From Streptomyces sp. NBC_01717 (lineage in GTDB: Bacteria; Actinomycetota; Actinomycetes; Streptomycetales; Streptomycetaceae): DNA of 64,000 nucleotides. This document shows, piece by piece, positions 48,007 to 57,629 of the stretch. Below the pieces are notes generated by a model. The model did no database searches. It saw nothing but the letters and a program-made list of their open reading frames with translations, and was not told where the DNA came from. Positions within the stretch are counted from its first letter, which is position 1. Every line of letters begins with the position of its first letter. A program made the translations under genes and the position numbers. The DNA is taken from contig NZ_CP109178.1 of assembly GCF_036248255.1 (NCBI RefSeq), positions 5,952,001 through 6,016,000 of the forward strand, written 5' to 3'.

Positions 48007-48972
48007 ATGACGGACCGGCCTCGTATCCACCGCCGCGCACACACCGCGCTCGCCGTCACGCTCGCCGCAGGCGTGCTCGCACCCGTGGCCCTCGCCGCCA
48101 CGCCGGCCGCGGCCGCGACACCGACGGTGAGCTGTACCTCCGGCAAGGCGGGGCTCGCCGCCAAGCTGTCGAAGGACATCACCGCCGCACTCAAGGGGCG
48201 CTCGTCGACCACGGCGATCGCGCTCTACGACCGGACCACCAAGACGTCGTGCACGATGCGGTCCACGAGCAAGTACGACTCCGCGAGCGTCGTGAAGGCG
48301 ACCGTCCTCGCGACGCTGCTCTGGGACAACAAGAAGCACAACCGCTACCTCACGCAGCGTGAGGTCAACCTCGCCACCGCCATGATCACCAAGTCCGACA
48401 ACGACGCGACCACCAGCCTGTGGAAGCAGCTCGGCGTGACCAAGGTGAAGGCGTTCCTGAAGGCCGCGGGGATGACGCACACCGTGCCCGGCTCCGGCGG
48501 CTACTGGGGACTGACCCAGATCACCGCGCAGGACGAGCTGCGACTGCTGTCCCTGCTGACCGCGAAGAACTCCGTGCTCAGTGACAACTCGCGCGCGTAC
48601 GAGCTCGGCCTGATGCACAAGGTCATCTCCTCGCAGCGGTGGGGGACGCCCGCCGGTGCCCCGTCCGGGGTGACCGTCCAGGTCAAGAACGGCTGGCTGC
48701 CGCGCGCCACGCACGGCTGGCGGGTGCACAGCATCGGCGCGTTCACCGGGAAGGGGCACGACTACGGGATCACCGTGCTCACCCAGGACAACAAGACGAT
48801 GAACGACGGCATCAACACCATCCAGGCGGTCGCCCGGGCCATCCACAAGGACCTGAACCCGGCCGCCACCGCGCAGACGACGATCGCCCCGCCCGCGAAG
48901 CCGCAGGAAGCGGTTCCGGCGGTGCCCGGTGCTTCCGCGGTGCCGATGGTGACGGCCACACCGCAGTCGTAG
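48007..48972 (+). CDS. Secreted class A beta-lactamase-fold protein
   Basis: 321-residue exported serine hydrolase. A signal peptide ends near residue 37 (VALAATPAAAA). Active-site boxes of class A beta-lactamases/PBPs are present: SVVK with Ser94 and Lys97, KSDN with Ser130, Asp131 and Asn132, and a KNG box (VKNGWLPRA) as the KTG equivalent. The Glu of the omega loop is not evident, so it may be a carboxypeptidase-like rather than a true resistance enzyme. A Pro/Ala-rich tail follows residue 280. Confidence 0.87.
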   Translation: MTDRPRIHRRAHTALAVTLAAGVLAPVALAATPAAAATPTVSCTSGKAGLAAKLSKDITAALKGRSSTTAIALYDRTTKTSCTMRSTSKYDSASVVKATVLATLLWDNKKHNRYLTQREVNLATAMITKSDNDATTSLWKQLGVTKVKAFLKAAGMTHTVPGSGGYWGLTQITAQDELRLLSLLTAKNSVLSDNSRAYELGLMHKVISSQRWGTPAGAPSGVTVQVKNGWLPRATHGWRVHSIGAFTGKGHDYGITVLTQDNKTMNDGINTIQAVARAIHKDLNPAATAQTTIAPPAKPQEAVPAVPGASAVPMVTATPQS

Positions 48973-49085
48973 TTCCTCGCGGGTCCCGGCCTGGGCCGAA
49001 CGGACCATCTTCGTAACGGCGGGATGAAATCCGCAGCTGACCGCGTTGGTGCCTTCCGGTAGATCAGGTCGAACGGGAGGCACCG

Positions 49086-52000
49086 GTGACGGACGCAGGC
49101 ACGGACGCGGAGCGGCAGGGCTGGGCTCGGCGGCTGGGCGGCTACGCATGGCGCTACCGGCGCAATGTGCTGCTGGCACTCGGCTCGTCGCTCGCCGGGA
49201 TGGCCGTGCTGGCGCTCGTCCCGCTGATCACCAAGGTGATCATCGACGATGTCGTCGGCAACCACACCCGCTCCCTCGGAGTCTGGACCGGCCTCCTGAT
49301 CGCCGCGGCCCTGCTGGTGTACATATCGACGTACATCCGCCGCTACTACGGCGGCAGGCTCGCCCTCGACGTCCAGCACGATCTGCGTACCGAGATGTAC
49401 GGGACGCTCACCCGGCTCGACGGGAAGCGGCAGGACGAGCTGTCCACCGGGCAGGTCGTCGGGCGCGCCACCAGTGACCTTCAGCTGATCCAGGGGCTTC
49501 TGTTCATGCTCCCGATGACCATCGGGAACGTGCTGCTCTTCCTCATCTCCCTGGTGATCATGGCGTGGCTCTCGCCGCTGCTGACCCTGGTCGCGATCGC
49601 CGTCGCCCCCGCCCTATGGTTCATCGCCCGTCGCTCCCGCTCCCGGCTCTTCCCCGCCACCTGGTACGCCCAGGGCCAGGCCGCCGCAGTCGCCGGAGTG
49701 GTCGACGGGGCGGTCTCCGGGGTCCGGGTCGTCAAGGGGTTCGGGCAGGAGGAGCAGGAGACCGGCAAGCTGCGCGAGGTGGGGCGGAAGCTGTTCGCCG
49801 GGCGGCTGCGCACCATCCGGCTGAACGCCAGGTACACCCCCGCTCTCCAGGCCGTCCCCGCGCTCGGCCAGGTCGCGATGCTGGCGCTCGGCGGCTGGCT
49901 CGCCACCCGGGGCGAGATCACGCTCGGCACGTTCGTGGCGTTCTCCACCTATCTCGCCCAGCTCGTCGGTCCGGTCCGGATGCTCGCCATGGTGCTCACC
50001 GTCGGGCAGCAGGCCCGCGCCGGTGTGGAGCGCGTACTCGAACTGATCGACACCGAGCCCACCATGAAGGACGGCACGGTGGAGCTCCCGGCGGACGCCC
50101 CCGCGCGCGTCGAGTTCGACGACGTGCGGTTCGGCTATGACCCCGAGCGGCCGGTCCTCGACGGGTTCTCGCTGACCATCGAGCCCGGTGAGACCGTCGC
50201 CGTCGTCGGTGCCTCCGGCAGCGGGAAGTCCACCGTCTCCCTGCTGCTGCCCCGCTTCTACGACGTGTCGCACGGCGCCGTCCTGGTCGGCGGCCACGAC
50301 GTCCGCGAACTCACCCAGGACTCGCTGCGGGCCGCCATCGGCCTCGTACCGGAGGACAGCTTCCTCTTCTCCGACACGATCCGCGCCAACATCGCGTACG
50401 GACATCCGGACGCCACCCAGGACCAGATCGAGCAGGCCGCCCGCGCCGCCCAGGCGGACCGTTTCATCGCCGATCTGCCCCTCGGCTACGACACCAAGGT
50501 CGGCGAGCACGGCCTGACCCTCTCCGGCGGCCAGCGCCAGCGTGTCGCGCTCGCCCGTGCCATCCTCACCGACCCCCGGCTGCTTCTCCTCGACGACGCC
50601 ACCTCCGCCGTCGACGCCCGCGTCGAGCACGAGATCCACGAGGCCCTGGCGCAAGTGATGGCGGGCCGCACGACCCTGCTGATCGCCCACCGCCGCTCCA
50701 CCCTCGGCCTCGCCGACCGGATCGCCGTCCTGGAGGAGGGCCGGCTCGCCGACATCGGTACGCACGAGGAGCTGGAGCGCCGCTCCTCGCTCTACCGGCG
50801 TCTGCTCACCGACCCGGACGAGCTGGGCGGCACCTCACCGGGCCACCAGCCGGTCCTGGCCGACACGGCCGCCGAGGACGACCGGGCGCTCCAGGAGGAG
50901 CTGGAAGCCGACTTCGACGCCGAGCGCGGCATCAGCCCCGGGCTGTGGGTCCGCAAGGAGGAGCCCCGCGACACCGGCGCCGCCGGCATGCCCGCCACCC
51001 CCGAGCTGCTCGCCCAGGTCGAGGCGCTGCCCCCGGCCACCGACATCCCGGACATCGACGAGGCGCGCGCCGTGCGCCCCGAGGAGTCGTACGGGCTGCG
51101 CCGGCTGCTGCACGGCTTCGGCCTGCCGCTGCTGGTGAGCCTGATGCTCGTCGCCGTCGACGCGGGCATGAGCCTGCTCCTGCCGGTGCTGATCCGGCAC
51201 GGCATCGACCAGGGCGTCACGCAGATGGCCATCGGCGCGGTCTGGGCAGCCTCCGCGATCGCCCTGCTCGTCGTACTGGCGCAGTGGGCCGCGCAGATCG
51301 GCGAGACCAGGATGACGGGTCGCACCGGCGAACGGGTGCTCTACTCACTGCGACTGAAGATCTTCGCGCAGCTCCAGCGGCTCGGCCTCGACTACTACGA
51401 GCGCGAGCTGACCGGCCGCATCATGACCCGGATGACGACGGACATCGACGCGCTGTCCACGTTCCTGCAGACCGGTCTGGTCACGGCCTTCGTCTCCGTC
51501 GTCACGTTCTTCGGCATCATGGTCGCGCTGCTCGTCCTCGACGTCCAGCTCGCACTCGTCGTCTTCGCGACGCTGCCGGTGCTGGTCATCGGTACGTTCT
51601 TCTTCCGCCGCAAGAGCGTCAAGGCGTACGAACTGGCCCGTGAGCGGATCAGCGTCGTCAACGCCGACCTCCAGGAGTCCGTCTCCGGGCTCCGGATCGT
51701 GCAGGCGTTCCGCCGCGAGCGGGACGGCGCCGAGCGGTTCGCCGACCGCAGCGACCACTACCGCGAGGCCCGGGTGCGCGGCCAGTGGCTGATCTCGGTC
51801 TACTTCCCGTTCGTGCAGCTGCTGTCGTCGGTGGCCGCGGCCGCCGTACTGATCGTGGGTGCGGGCCGGGTCGACAACGGCACACTCACCACCGGTGCGC
51901 TCGTCGCTTATCTGCTCTACATCGACCTGTTCTTCGCGCCCGTGCAGCAGCTCTCCCAGGTCTTCGACGGCTACCAGCAGGCCACCGTCTCGCTCGGCCG

Positions 52001-52826
52001 CATCCAGGAGCTCCTCCGGGAGCCGACCTCCACCGCCGACTCCGTGGAGCCGCTGGACGTGCTGTCGTTGCGCGGCGAGATCGCGTTCGAGGACGTGTCC
52101 TTCGCGTACGGCGCCGACGACGAGGAGGAAGAGGCCCTCACCGGCATCGACCTGCGGATCCCGGCCGGCCAGACCGTCGCGTTCGTCGGCGAGACCGGCG
52201 CCGGGAAGTCCACCCTCGTCAAGCTCGTCGCCAGGTTCTACGACCCGACGGGCGGCCGCGTCACGGCGGACGGCACCGATCTGCGCCGCCTCGACCTCAC
52301 GGCGTACCGGCACCGGCTCGGCGTCGTACCGCAGGAGGCCTACCTCTTCGCGGGTACGGTCCGTGACGCCATCGCCTACGGGCGGCCGGACGCCACCGAC
52401 GCACAGGTGGAGGCAGCGGCCCGGGCGGTCGGTGCCCACGACATGATCGCCACGCTGGACGGCGGCTATCTGCACGAGGTCGCCGAGCGGGGCCGTAACC
52501 TCTCGGCCGGCCAGCGCCAGCTGATCGCACTCGCCCGCGCCGAACTGGTCGATCCGGACATCCTGCTGCTCGACGAGGCGACCGCCTCCCTGGACCTCGC
52601 CAGCGAGGCGCTGGTCAACCAGGCGACCGACCGGCTCACCGGCCGCCGCACCACCCTCGTCGTCGCCCACCGGCTGACCACGGCCGCCCGCGCCGACCGG
52701 GTCGTGGTGATGGACCACGGCCGGGTCGTCGAGGACGGCACGCATGACGAACTCCTCGCCGAGGAAGGGTATTACGCCGTGCTGTGGCGGACCTTCATCG
52801 GGGAGGACGAGCCCGCGGGGGTCTGA
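49086..52826 (+). CDS. Fused ABC exporter (two TMD-NBD halves)
   Basis: 1246-residue single-chain exporter made of two complete half-transporters. Half 1: helices from about 20, Walker A GASGSGKST near 375, signature LSGGQRQRVA and Walker B LLLLDDATSAVD. Half 2: helices from about 675, Walker A GETGAGKST near 1034, signature LSAGQRQLIA and Walker B LLLDEATASLD. The Glu after Walker B is Asp in half 1 only, so one ATP site is probably non-catalytic, as in heterodimeric exporters. An acidic linker of about 80 residues (590-670) joins the halves. GTG 49086 follows GGGAGG. Drug or lipid export is inferred only from the fold. Confidence 0.93.
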   Translation: MTDAGTDAERQGWARRLGGYAWRYRRNVLLALGSSLAGMAVLALVPLITKVIIDDVVGNHTRSLGVWTGLLIAAALLVYISTYIRRYYGGRLALDVQHDLRTEMYGTLTRLDGKRQDELSTGQVVGRATSDLQLIQGLLFMLPMTIGNVLLFLISLVIMAWLSPLLTLVAIAVAPALWFIARRSRSRLFPATWYAQGQAAAVAGVVDGAVSGVRVVKGFGQEEQETGKLREVGRKLFAGRLRTIRLNARYTPALQAVPALGQVAMLALGGWLATRGEITLGTFVAFSTYLAQLVGPVRMLAMVLTVGQQARAGVERVLELIDTEPTMKDGTVELPADAPARVEFDDVRFGYDPERPVLDGFSLTIEPGETVAVVGASGSGKSTVSLLLPRFYDVSHGAVLVGGHDVRELTQDSLRAAIGLVPEDSFLFSDTIRANIAYGHPDATQDQIEQAARAAQADRFIADLPLGYDTKVGEHGLTLSGGQRQRVALARAILTDPRLLLLDDATSAVDARVEHEIHEALAQVMAGRTTLLIAHRRSTLGLADRIAVLEEGRLADIGTHEELERRSSLYRRLLTDPDELGGTSPGHQPVLADTAAEDDRALQEELEADFDAERGISPGLWVRKEEPRDTGAAGMPATPELLAQVEALPPATDIPDIDEARAVRPEESYGLRRLLHGFGLPLLVSLMLVAVDAGMSLLLPVLIRHGIDQGVTQMAIGAVWAASAIALLVVLAQWAAQIGETRMTGRTGERVLYSLRLKIFAQLQRLGLDYYERELTGRIMTRMTTDIDALSTFLQTGLVTAFVSVVTFFGIMVALLVLDVQLALVVFATLPVLVIGTFFFRRKSVKAYELARERISVVNADLQESVSGLRIVQAFRRERDGAERFADRSDHYREARVRGQWLISVYFPFVQLLSSVAAAAVLIVGAGRVDNGTLTTGALVAYLLYIDLFFAPVQQLSQVFDGYQQATVSLGRIQELLREPTSTADSVEPLDVLSLRGEIAFEDVSFAYGADDEEEEALTGIDLRIPAGQTVAFVGETGAGKSTLVKLVARFYDPTGGRVTADGTDLRRLDLTAYRHRLGVVPQEAYLFAGTVRDAIAYGRPDATDAQVEAAARAVGAHDMIATLDGGYLHEVAERGRNLSAGQRQLIALARAELVDPDILLLDEATASLDLASEALVNQATDRLTGRRTTLVVAHRLTTAARADRVVVMDHGRVVEDGTHDELLAEEGYYAVLWRTFIGEDEPAGV

Positions 52827-52834
52827 AGCAGGTC

Positions 52835-53320
52835 TCAGCGGATGCCGGAGATCTTGCCGGTCCGCAGGTCCGACTGAACCGTCAGATAGGTGTACGTGGG
52901 GTGCTTGCCGCCGCTCCAGGTGAGCCGCACCTTCGACCAGGTGTGACCGGCGCCGCTGTCGCCCGCGGTGACCTTGAAGGCGAGCGGGGTGTTCTGGGCG
53001 CGCAGGACACCGTCCGCATGGTTGCGCGACTCCCAGGTGCGCAGCTGCGAGCGGAGCGCGGGCGTGAGGTAGAACGCCCGGAGCGCGGTCGTGAGCGTGC
53101 CCCCGCCCCCGGTGCCTGCGGCGTCGATGTAGGCGCCGTAGAAGTGGGCGACCTGCTGGTAGGCCGGGGCCGAGGCGGCGCTGCCTACCGTCGCCGGGGC
53201 CGCGGGGCCCCGCGGTGCTGCTGCGGCGGCCGGGACCACAGCAGCAGCGGCGAGCAGAGCGGTGATGAGAAGGGTGCGGCCTGCGGTGTGGCGGCCGGGC
53301 GCGTTGCGGAGGTGGATCAC
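52835..53320 (-). CDS. Small secreted protein of unknown function
   Basis: 161-residue exported protein. The signal peptide is RTLLITALLAAAAVVPAAAAA and the mature part is beta-rich (FKVTAGDSGAGHTWSKVRLTW; PTYTYLTVQSDLRTGKISG) without cysteines. GTG 53320 has AAGGAAGGAACTGCC in front. I know no family with certainty; the fold suggests an NTF2-like or beta-sandwich module. It is divergent from the next small secreted protein. Confidence 0.72.
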   Translation of the reverse strand: MIHLRNAPGRHTAGRTLLITALLAAAAVVPAAAAAPRGPAAPATVGSAASAPAYQQVAHFYGAYIDAAGTGGGGTLTTALRAFYLTPALRSQLRTWESRNHADGVLRAQNTPLAFKVTAGDSGAGHTWSKVRLTWSGGKHPTYTYLTVQSDLRTGKISGIR

Positions 53321-53497
53321 GGCAGTTCCTTCCTTTCGTGTGGCTCTGCCCCGTTGGACACGTGTTGTGGTGATTCGGTTGCGTCGGATGCGTAGCCCGC
53401 CGGGTGCAACCTCCGGACGGCCTCTCGCGTCGTACGCATGTACGCGTATGTGGCACGTTTGGCGAGAGTGTTCGATGAAGCGGATGGGGTAGCTGGG

Positions 53498-53938
53498 GTG
53501 ACGGGTCTGCTGGGGATCAGAGGAATCGGAAGGACGGCAAGGGGGAGCGGCGGCGGGGGTCGGCAGGCGCTGGTCCAGCTGCTCGTCCTGGCGCTGGTGA
53601 GTGCCGTCGGGCTGGTGCTCGGCGGTACCGGAGCGAGCAGCGCCGAAGCCGTGTCGGCGTGTGTCGGACGGCCCGCGAAGACGGTGAAGTTCGCGACCGG
53701 CGAGCTGCGGGTCTACAGGAGCCGCGCGTACGCCTGCGCGGTCACCGTCGCCAAGAACCCGGGCAAGCGCCGCCAGATGTCCGTCCAGCTGCAGGCACGC
53801 GGTGCCCGGCCCGTCGGAGACAGCGGCAGATACACCACGCGGGCGGGCCCGGTGACGGTGCCCGCGCTGCACCGGTGCATACGGGCCACGGGCTCGATCT
53901 CCGGGACATCGGGCTCCACGGGCTGGATCCTCTGCTGA
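53498..53938 (+). CDS. Small secreted cysteine-containing protein
   Basis: 146-residue protein from GTG 53498 with a long hydrophobic N-terminal segment (LVQLLVLALVSAVGLVLGG) ending in ASSAEA, a plausible signal cleavage site. The mature part has four cysteines (ACVG, YACAV, HRCIR, and a terminal ILC), consistent with two disulphides. It is basic. An upstream ATG at 53438 also fits, but the signal-like order favours the shorter form. Function unknown. Confidence 0.62.
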   Translation: MTGLLGIRGIGRTARGSGGGGRQALVQLLVLALVSAVGLVLGGTGASSAEAVSACVGRPAKTVKFATGELRVYRSRAYACAVTVAKNPGKRRQMSVQLQARGARPVGDSGRYTTRAGPVTVPALHRCIRATGSISGTSGSTGWILC

Positions 53939-54033
53939 CGCCGCCCGACTGAAGCCGGGACAACAGGGTCTGGCGGGCCGGGTGTTGCCCCCGCTAGGTT
54001 CACGACGAATGTTGTGAATCAAGGGGAGGGTGT

Positions 54034-55524
54034 ATGCGCAAGGCGCTCAGAGGTTTTCTGTCGCTGGCGGTGCTCATAGGCACCGTGACCGCGACGGGTG
54101 CCTCGGTCGGTGCGGCCACCGCCGCTGAACCGGCCGCGTTGGACTCCGTCCAGGCCGCTGCGGGCAGTGACAGCGGTACGAGCACGGACATCAAGGACCG
54201 CATCCTGGCCATCCCGGGGATGAGTCTGATCGAGGAGAAGCCGTACGCGGGCTACCGCTACTTCGTCCTCAACTACACCCAGCCGATCGACCACCGCCAC
54301 CCGTCCAAGGGCACGTTCCAGCAGCGGATCACCCTGCTGCACAAGGACACGTCCCGTCCGACGGTCTTCTACACCAGCGGCTACAACGTCTCCACGAACC
54401 CCAGCCGCTCCGAGCCGACCCGGATCATCGACGGCAACCAGGTCTCGCTGGAGTATCGCTTCTTCACCCCGTCCCGCCCGGCACCCGCCGACTGGTCGAA
54501 GCTCGACATCTGGCAGGCCGCCAGCGACCAGCACCGCGTCTTCACCGCGCTGAAGCAGATCTACTCCAAGAACTGGCTGACCACCGGTGGTTCGAAGGGC
54601 GGCATGACCGCCACGTACTTCGAGCGCTTCTACCCCAAGGACATGGACGGCGTCGTCGCGTACGTCGCGCCGAACGACGTGGTCAACAAGGAGGACTCGG
54701 CGTACGACCGGTTCTTCCGGAACGTCGGCACCGAGGAGTGCCGCGACCGGCTGAACGATGTGCAGCGTGAGGCGCTGATCCGTCGGGAGCCGCTGGAGAA
54801 GAAGTACAAGGAGTACGCCGCCGAGAACGGCTACACCTTCAACACCGTCGGCTCGCTCGACAAGGCGTACGAAGCCGTCGTCATGGACTACGTCTGGGCG
54901 TTCTGGCAGTACAGCCTGCTCGCCGACTGCGATGCCATCCCGGCCGACGCCAAGACCGCTCCCGACCAGGCGATCTGGGACTCGATCGACGGCATCTCCG
55001 GCTTCTCCTTCTACACGGACCAGGGCCTGAACACGTACACGCCGTACTACTACCAGGCGGGCACGCAGCTCGGCTCGCCGGACATCAAGCAGCCCTGGCT
55101 GGGCAACCTCAGCCGGTACGGGTACCAGCCGCCGCGCAACTTCGTGCCGCGCTCCATCCCGATGAAGTTCCAGCCGTCGGTGATGCGTGACGTCGACAGC
55201 TGGGTGAAGCACCACGCCCACCACATGCTGTACGTGTACGGCGAGAACGACCCGTGGGGCGCGGAGCGCTTCCGCCTCGGTGCGGGCGCCCGTGACAGCT
55301 ACGTCTACACGGTGGCGGGCGGCAACCACGGCTCCAACGTGGCCGGTCTCGCCGCCGACGAGAAGGCGAACGCCACCGCGGCCATTCTGCGCTGGGCGGG
55401 CGTCGCCCCGGCCGCCGTGCAGTCGGACCCGGCGAAGGCGAAGCCGCTCGCTCCGTACGACGCGCGCCTCGACAAGAAGGAAGTGACGAGCGAGCGCAGG
55501 CAGGGCTCCGCGCTGCGGCCGTAA
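54034..55524 (+). CDS. Secreted tripeptidyl-aminopeptidase-like protease (S37)
   Basis: 496-residue exported alpha/beta-hydrolase peptidase of the PS-10/S37 type. A signal peptide spans about 1-30 (GFLSLAVLIGTVTATGAS...AATA). The nucleophile is Ser187 in TTGGSKGGMT, with the acid in YVYGENDPWGAERF and the base His in VAGGNHGSNV. Such enzymes remove N-terminal tripeptides, often with Pro, from extracellular proteins. ATG 54034 has AGGGGAGG in front. It ends at a convergent terminator. Confidence 0.87.
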   Translation: MRKALRGFLSLAVLIGTVTATGASVGAATAAEPAALDSVQAAAGSDSGTSTDIKDRILAIPGMSLIEEKPYAGYRYFVLNYTQPIDHRHPSKGTFQQRITLLHKDTSRPTVFYTSGYNVSTNPSRSEPTRIIDGNQVSLEYRFFTPSRPAPADWSKLDIWQAASDQHRVFTALKQIYSKNWLTTGGSKGGMTATYFERFYPKDMDGVVAYVAPNDVVNKEDSAYDRFFRNVGTEECRDRLNDVQREALIRREPLEKKYKEYAAENGYTFNTVGSLDKAYEAVVMDYVWAFWQYSLLADCDAIPADAKTAPDQAIWDSIDGISGFSFYTDQGLNTYTPYYYQAGTQLGSPDIKQPWLGNLSRYGYQPPRNFVPRSIPMKFQPSVMRDVDSWVKHHAHHMLYVYGENDPWGAERFRLGAGARDSYVYTVAGGNHGSNVAGLAADEKANATAAILRWAGVAPAAVQSDPAKAKPLAPYDARLDKKEVTSERRQGSALRP

Positions 55525-55545
55525 CAGGCAGGCACGGCGTGATGG

Positions 55546-55581
55546 GTGCCGGGCCCGAACCGTGAGGTTCGGACCCGGCAC
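55546..55581. terminator. Convergent terminator between peptidase and GH3 genes
   Basis: GTGCCGGGCCCGAACC (55546-55561) pairs with 55566-55581 over 16 bp with one mismatch and a 4-base loop GTGA. Both neighbouring genes read into it. Confidence 0.85.
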
Positions 55582-55598
55582 GCGCGCAGCCCCTCCGG

Positions 55599-57428
55599 TC
55601 AGTACGTGAGCCCGTAGCCGACCGGGTACAGCACCTGCGTCGGGTCGCCCGCCCGCTGCACCGGTACCGGCAGCCTGCCCTGCGGCTCGGCGCGGCCCGC
55701 GATCACCCGGGCGGCCGCCCGCAGTTCGACGTCGGTCCAGGAGTAGGCGGCCAGACTCGCCGCGTGCGCCGGCAACTGGGCGATGTCGTACGGGTTTCGG
55801 ATCGCGAGCGTGATCACCGGGACGCCGGTCGCCACGAGGGCGCCGACCAGGGTGCGCTGCGAACTGGTCGCCGAGACGTTGTACGTCCCCACGATCACCG
55901 CGTCCTTGCCCCGCGCCGCCGCCACCGCCTCGGCGATCTTCGCCTGGGTGGGTGCGGTGCCGGTGGACAGCGCGGTCGCCGCGTAACCCAGTTCGCCGAA
56001 GGCGGTGGCCAGGGTGGTGGTCGGCGGCCCCGTGGTGCCGGACGGGGAGGCCGGATCGGCGCCGACCACCAGAAGGTTCTTGTGGGATCGGCGGGACAGC
56101 GGCAGCACCGCACCGTCGTTGGTGAGCAGGGTGGTGGTGTGCTCGGCGATCCGGTCGGCGGCGGCGAGGTGCGCCCGGGTACCGACGGCACGATCCACGC
56201 CCCGGTGGGTGACGAAGGGGTCGTCGAACAGCCCCAGCTTCATCTTCAGCCGCAGGATGCGCAGGATCGATTCCTCGATCCGGGCCTCACTGATCTCGCC
56301 GCTCTTCACGGCCGCAAGGAGCGCGTTCCAGGAGACATCGAGGTTCGGCGGGTTCAGCAGCTGGTCCACGCCCGCCTGCAGGGCCAGGACGGGCACGCGC
56401 TCGTCGCCGTACTTCGTCCGCACGCCCTCCATGCCGAGCGAGTCCGTGACCACGACACCGTCGTAACCGAGCTCCTCGCGCAGGATACCGGTGAGGATCG
56501 GCCGGGACAGCGTGGCCGGGTCCTCGGCCGGGTCGAGAGCGGGGACGACGATGTGCGCGGTCATGATCGCGTCGATGCCGGCGGCGATCGCGGCCCGGAA
56601 CGGCGGGGAGTCCAGCTCGGCCCACTGCTCGCGGGTGTGGTGGATGTACGGCAGACCGGTGTGGCTGTCGGTGTTCGTGTCACCGTGGCCGGGGAAGTGC
56701 TTGGCCGTCGAGGCGATCCCGGCGCTCTGATAACCCTTCACCTGGGCGGCGACCATCGCGGCCACGGCCTGCGGATCGGCGCCGAAGGAGCGTACGCCGA
56801 TGACCGGGTTGGCCGGGTTGACGTTGACATCGGCGTCCGGGGCGTAGTTCTGGTTGATGCCGATCGCGGCCAGCTCGGTGCCTGCGATCTGCCCGGCCCG
56901 GCGGGCGTCGGAGGACGAACCGCCCGCACCCAGCGCCATCGCGCCCGGCATCAGTGTGGCGGGTTCGCCGACGCGGCAGACGATGCCGTGCTCCTGGTCG
57001 GTGGAGATGAGCAGCGGCAGGGGAGTGGGACCGGCGAGACCGGCGCGCTGGATGCCGTTGGAGAGATCGGCGATCTGGTGCGGGTCGCGGGTGTTGTGCG
57101 CCCAGGCGAAGTAGATGATGCCGCCGACGTGGTACTTGGCGATCAACTCGGCGGCGGTACGGACCCCGATCTCGGCCAGGTTGGCGTCGATGTCGGCCTG
57201 GTCGGGTTCGGTGGCGGAGTGCCCGTACACCCGCATCACGAAGAGCTGGCCGACCTTCTCCTCCAGGCTCATCCGGGAGATGAGCTGCTTGAGGCGCTTG
57301 GTGGCGGAGGCGGAGGAGGAAGCGGAGGCTGCGGCGGCCCCGGGAGCGGAGACCGCGCCGGTCGCGGCCGCTGCGACAGTCGCGGCGGTGGCGGTGAGGA
57401 GGGTGCGTCTGGAGGTGCGGTGGTGCAC
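55599..57428 (-). CDS. Secreted GH3 glycosidase, NagZ-like
   Basis: 609-residue exported family 3 glycosidase. The start is GTG 57428 after AAGGAG. A Tat-like or Sec signal (RRTLLTATAATVAAAATGAV) is followed by a spacer rich in Ala and Ser. The barrel has KHFPGHGDT (243-251) with the Asp254-Ser-His256 dyad typical of beta-N-acetylglucosaminidases, and the nucleophile Asp329 in VVVTDSLGMEG. A second alpha/beta domain completes the full-length GH3 form. The dyad favours GlcNAc over glucose substrates, linking it to chitin or peptidoglycan turnover. Confidence 0.9.
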   Translation of the reverse strand: MHHRTSRRTLLTATAATVAAAATGAVSAPGAAAASASSSASATKRLKQLISRMSLEEKVGQLFVMRVYGHSATEPDQADIDANLAEIGVRTAAELIAKYHVGGIIYFAWAHNTRDPHQIADLSNGIQRAGLAGPTPLPLLISTDQEHGIVCRVGEPATLMPGAMALGAGGSSSDARRAGQIAGTELAAIGINQNYAPDADVNVNPANPVIGVRSFGADPQAVAAMVAAQVKGYQSAGIASTAKHFPGHGDTNTDSHTGLPYIHHTREQWAELDSPPFRAAIAAGIDAIMTAHIVVPALDPAEDPATLSRPILTGILREELGYDGVVVTDSLGMEGVRTKYGDERVPVLALQAGVDQLLNPPNLDVSWNALLAAVKSGEISEARIEESILRILRLKMKLGLFDDPFVTHRGVDRAVGTRAHLAAADRIAEHTTTLLTNDGAVLPLSRRSHKNLLVVGADPASPSGTTGPPTTTLATAFGELGYAATALSTGTAPTQAKIAEAVAAARGKDAVIVGTYNVSATSSQRTLVGALVATGVPVITLAIRNPYDIAQLPAHAASLAAYSWTDVELRAAARVIAGRAEPQGRLPVPVQRAGDPTQVLYPVGYGLTY

Positions 57429-57488
57429 GTGAGCTCCTTCGGCCGTTCTCGGTGACGAGGGGGTGGTGAAAGAAACTTCCAATGGTCA

Positions 57489-57517
57489 CGGATATCCAGA
57501 AAGTAACTACCGGTCAA
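57489..57517 (-). promoter_or_regulatory. Candidate promoter of the GH3 gene
   Basis: On the minus strand, TTGACC (57512-57517) and TATCCG (57489-57494) are separated by 17 bases, a SigA-type arrangement with a weak -10. It lies 60 bases before the GTG start. The region is A+T-richer than the surrounding DNA. Confidence 0.4.
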
Positions 57518-57629
57518 GGGGACAGCCCAAACTGAGCCCATCCGGCGAACGAGGACGGACGCGGGCGCATCCCGCACACCCCGTTCCCCTTGCGCCCCTT
57601 TCCCCTGAACCCCCGCACAGGCCCCGCCC

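Noticed and set aside
48007..48972. Antibiotic-resistance beta-lactamase
   Set aside because: SxxK, SDN and KNG boxes are present, but the deacylating omega-loop Glu is not evident and the protein resembles secreted serine hydrolases common in Streptomyces.
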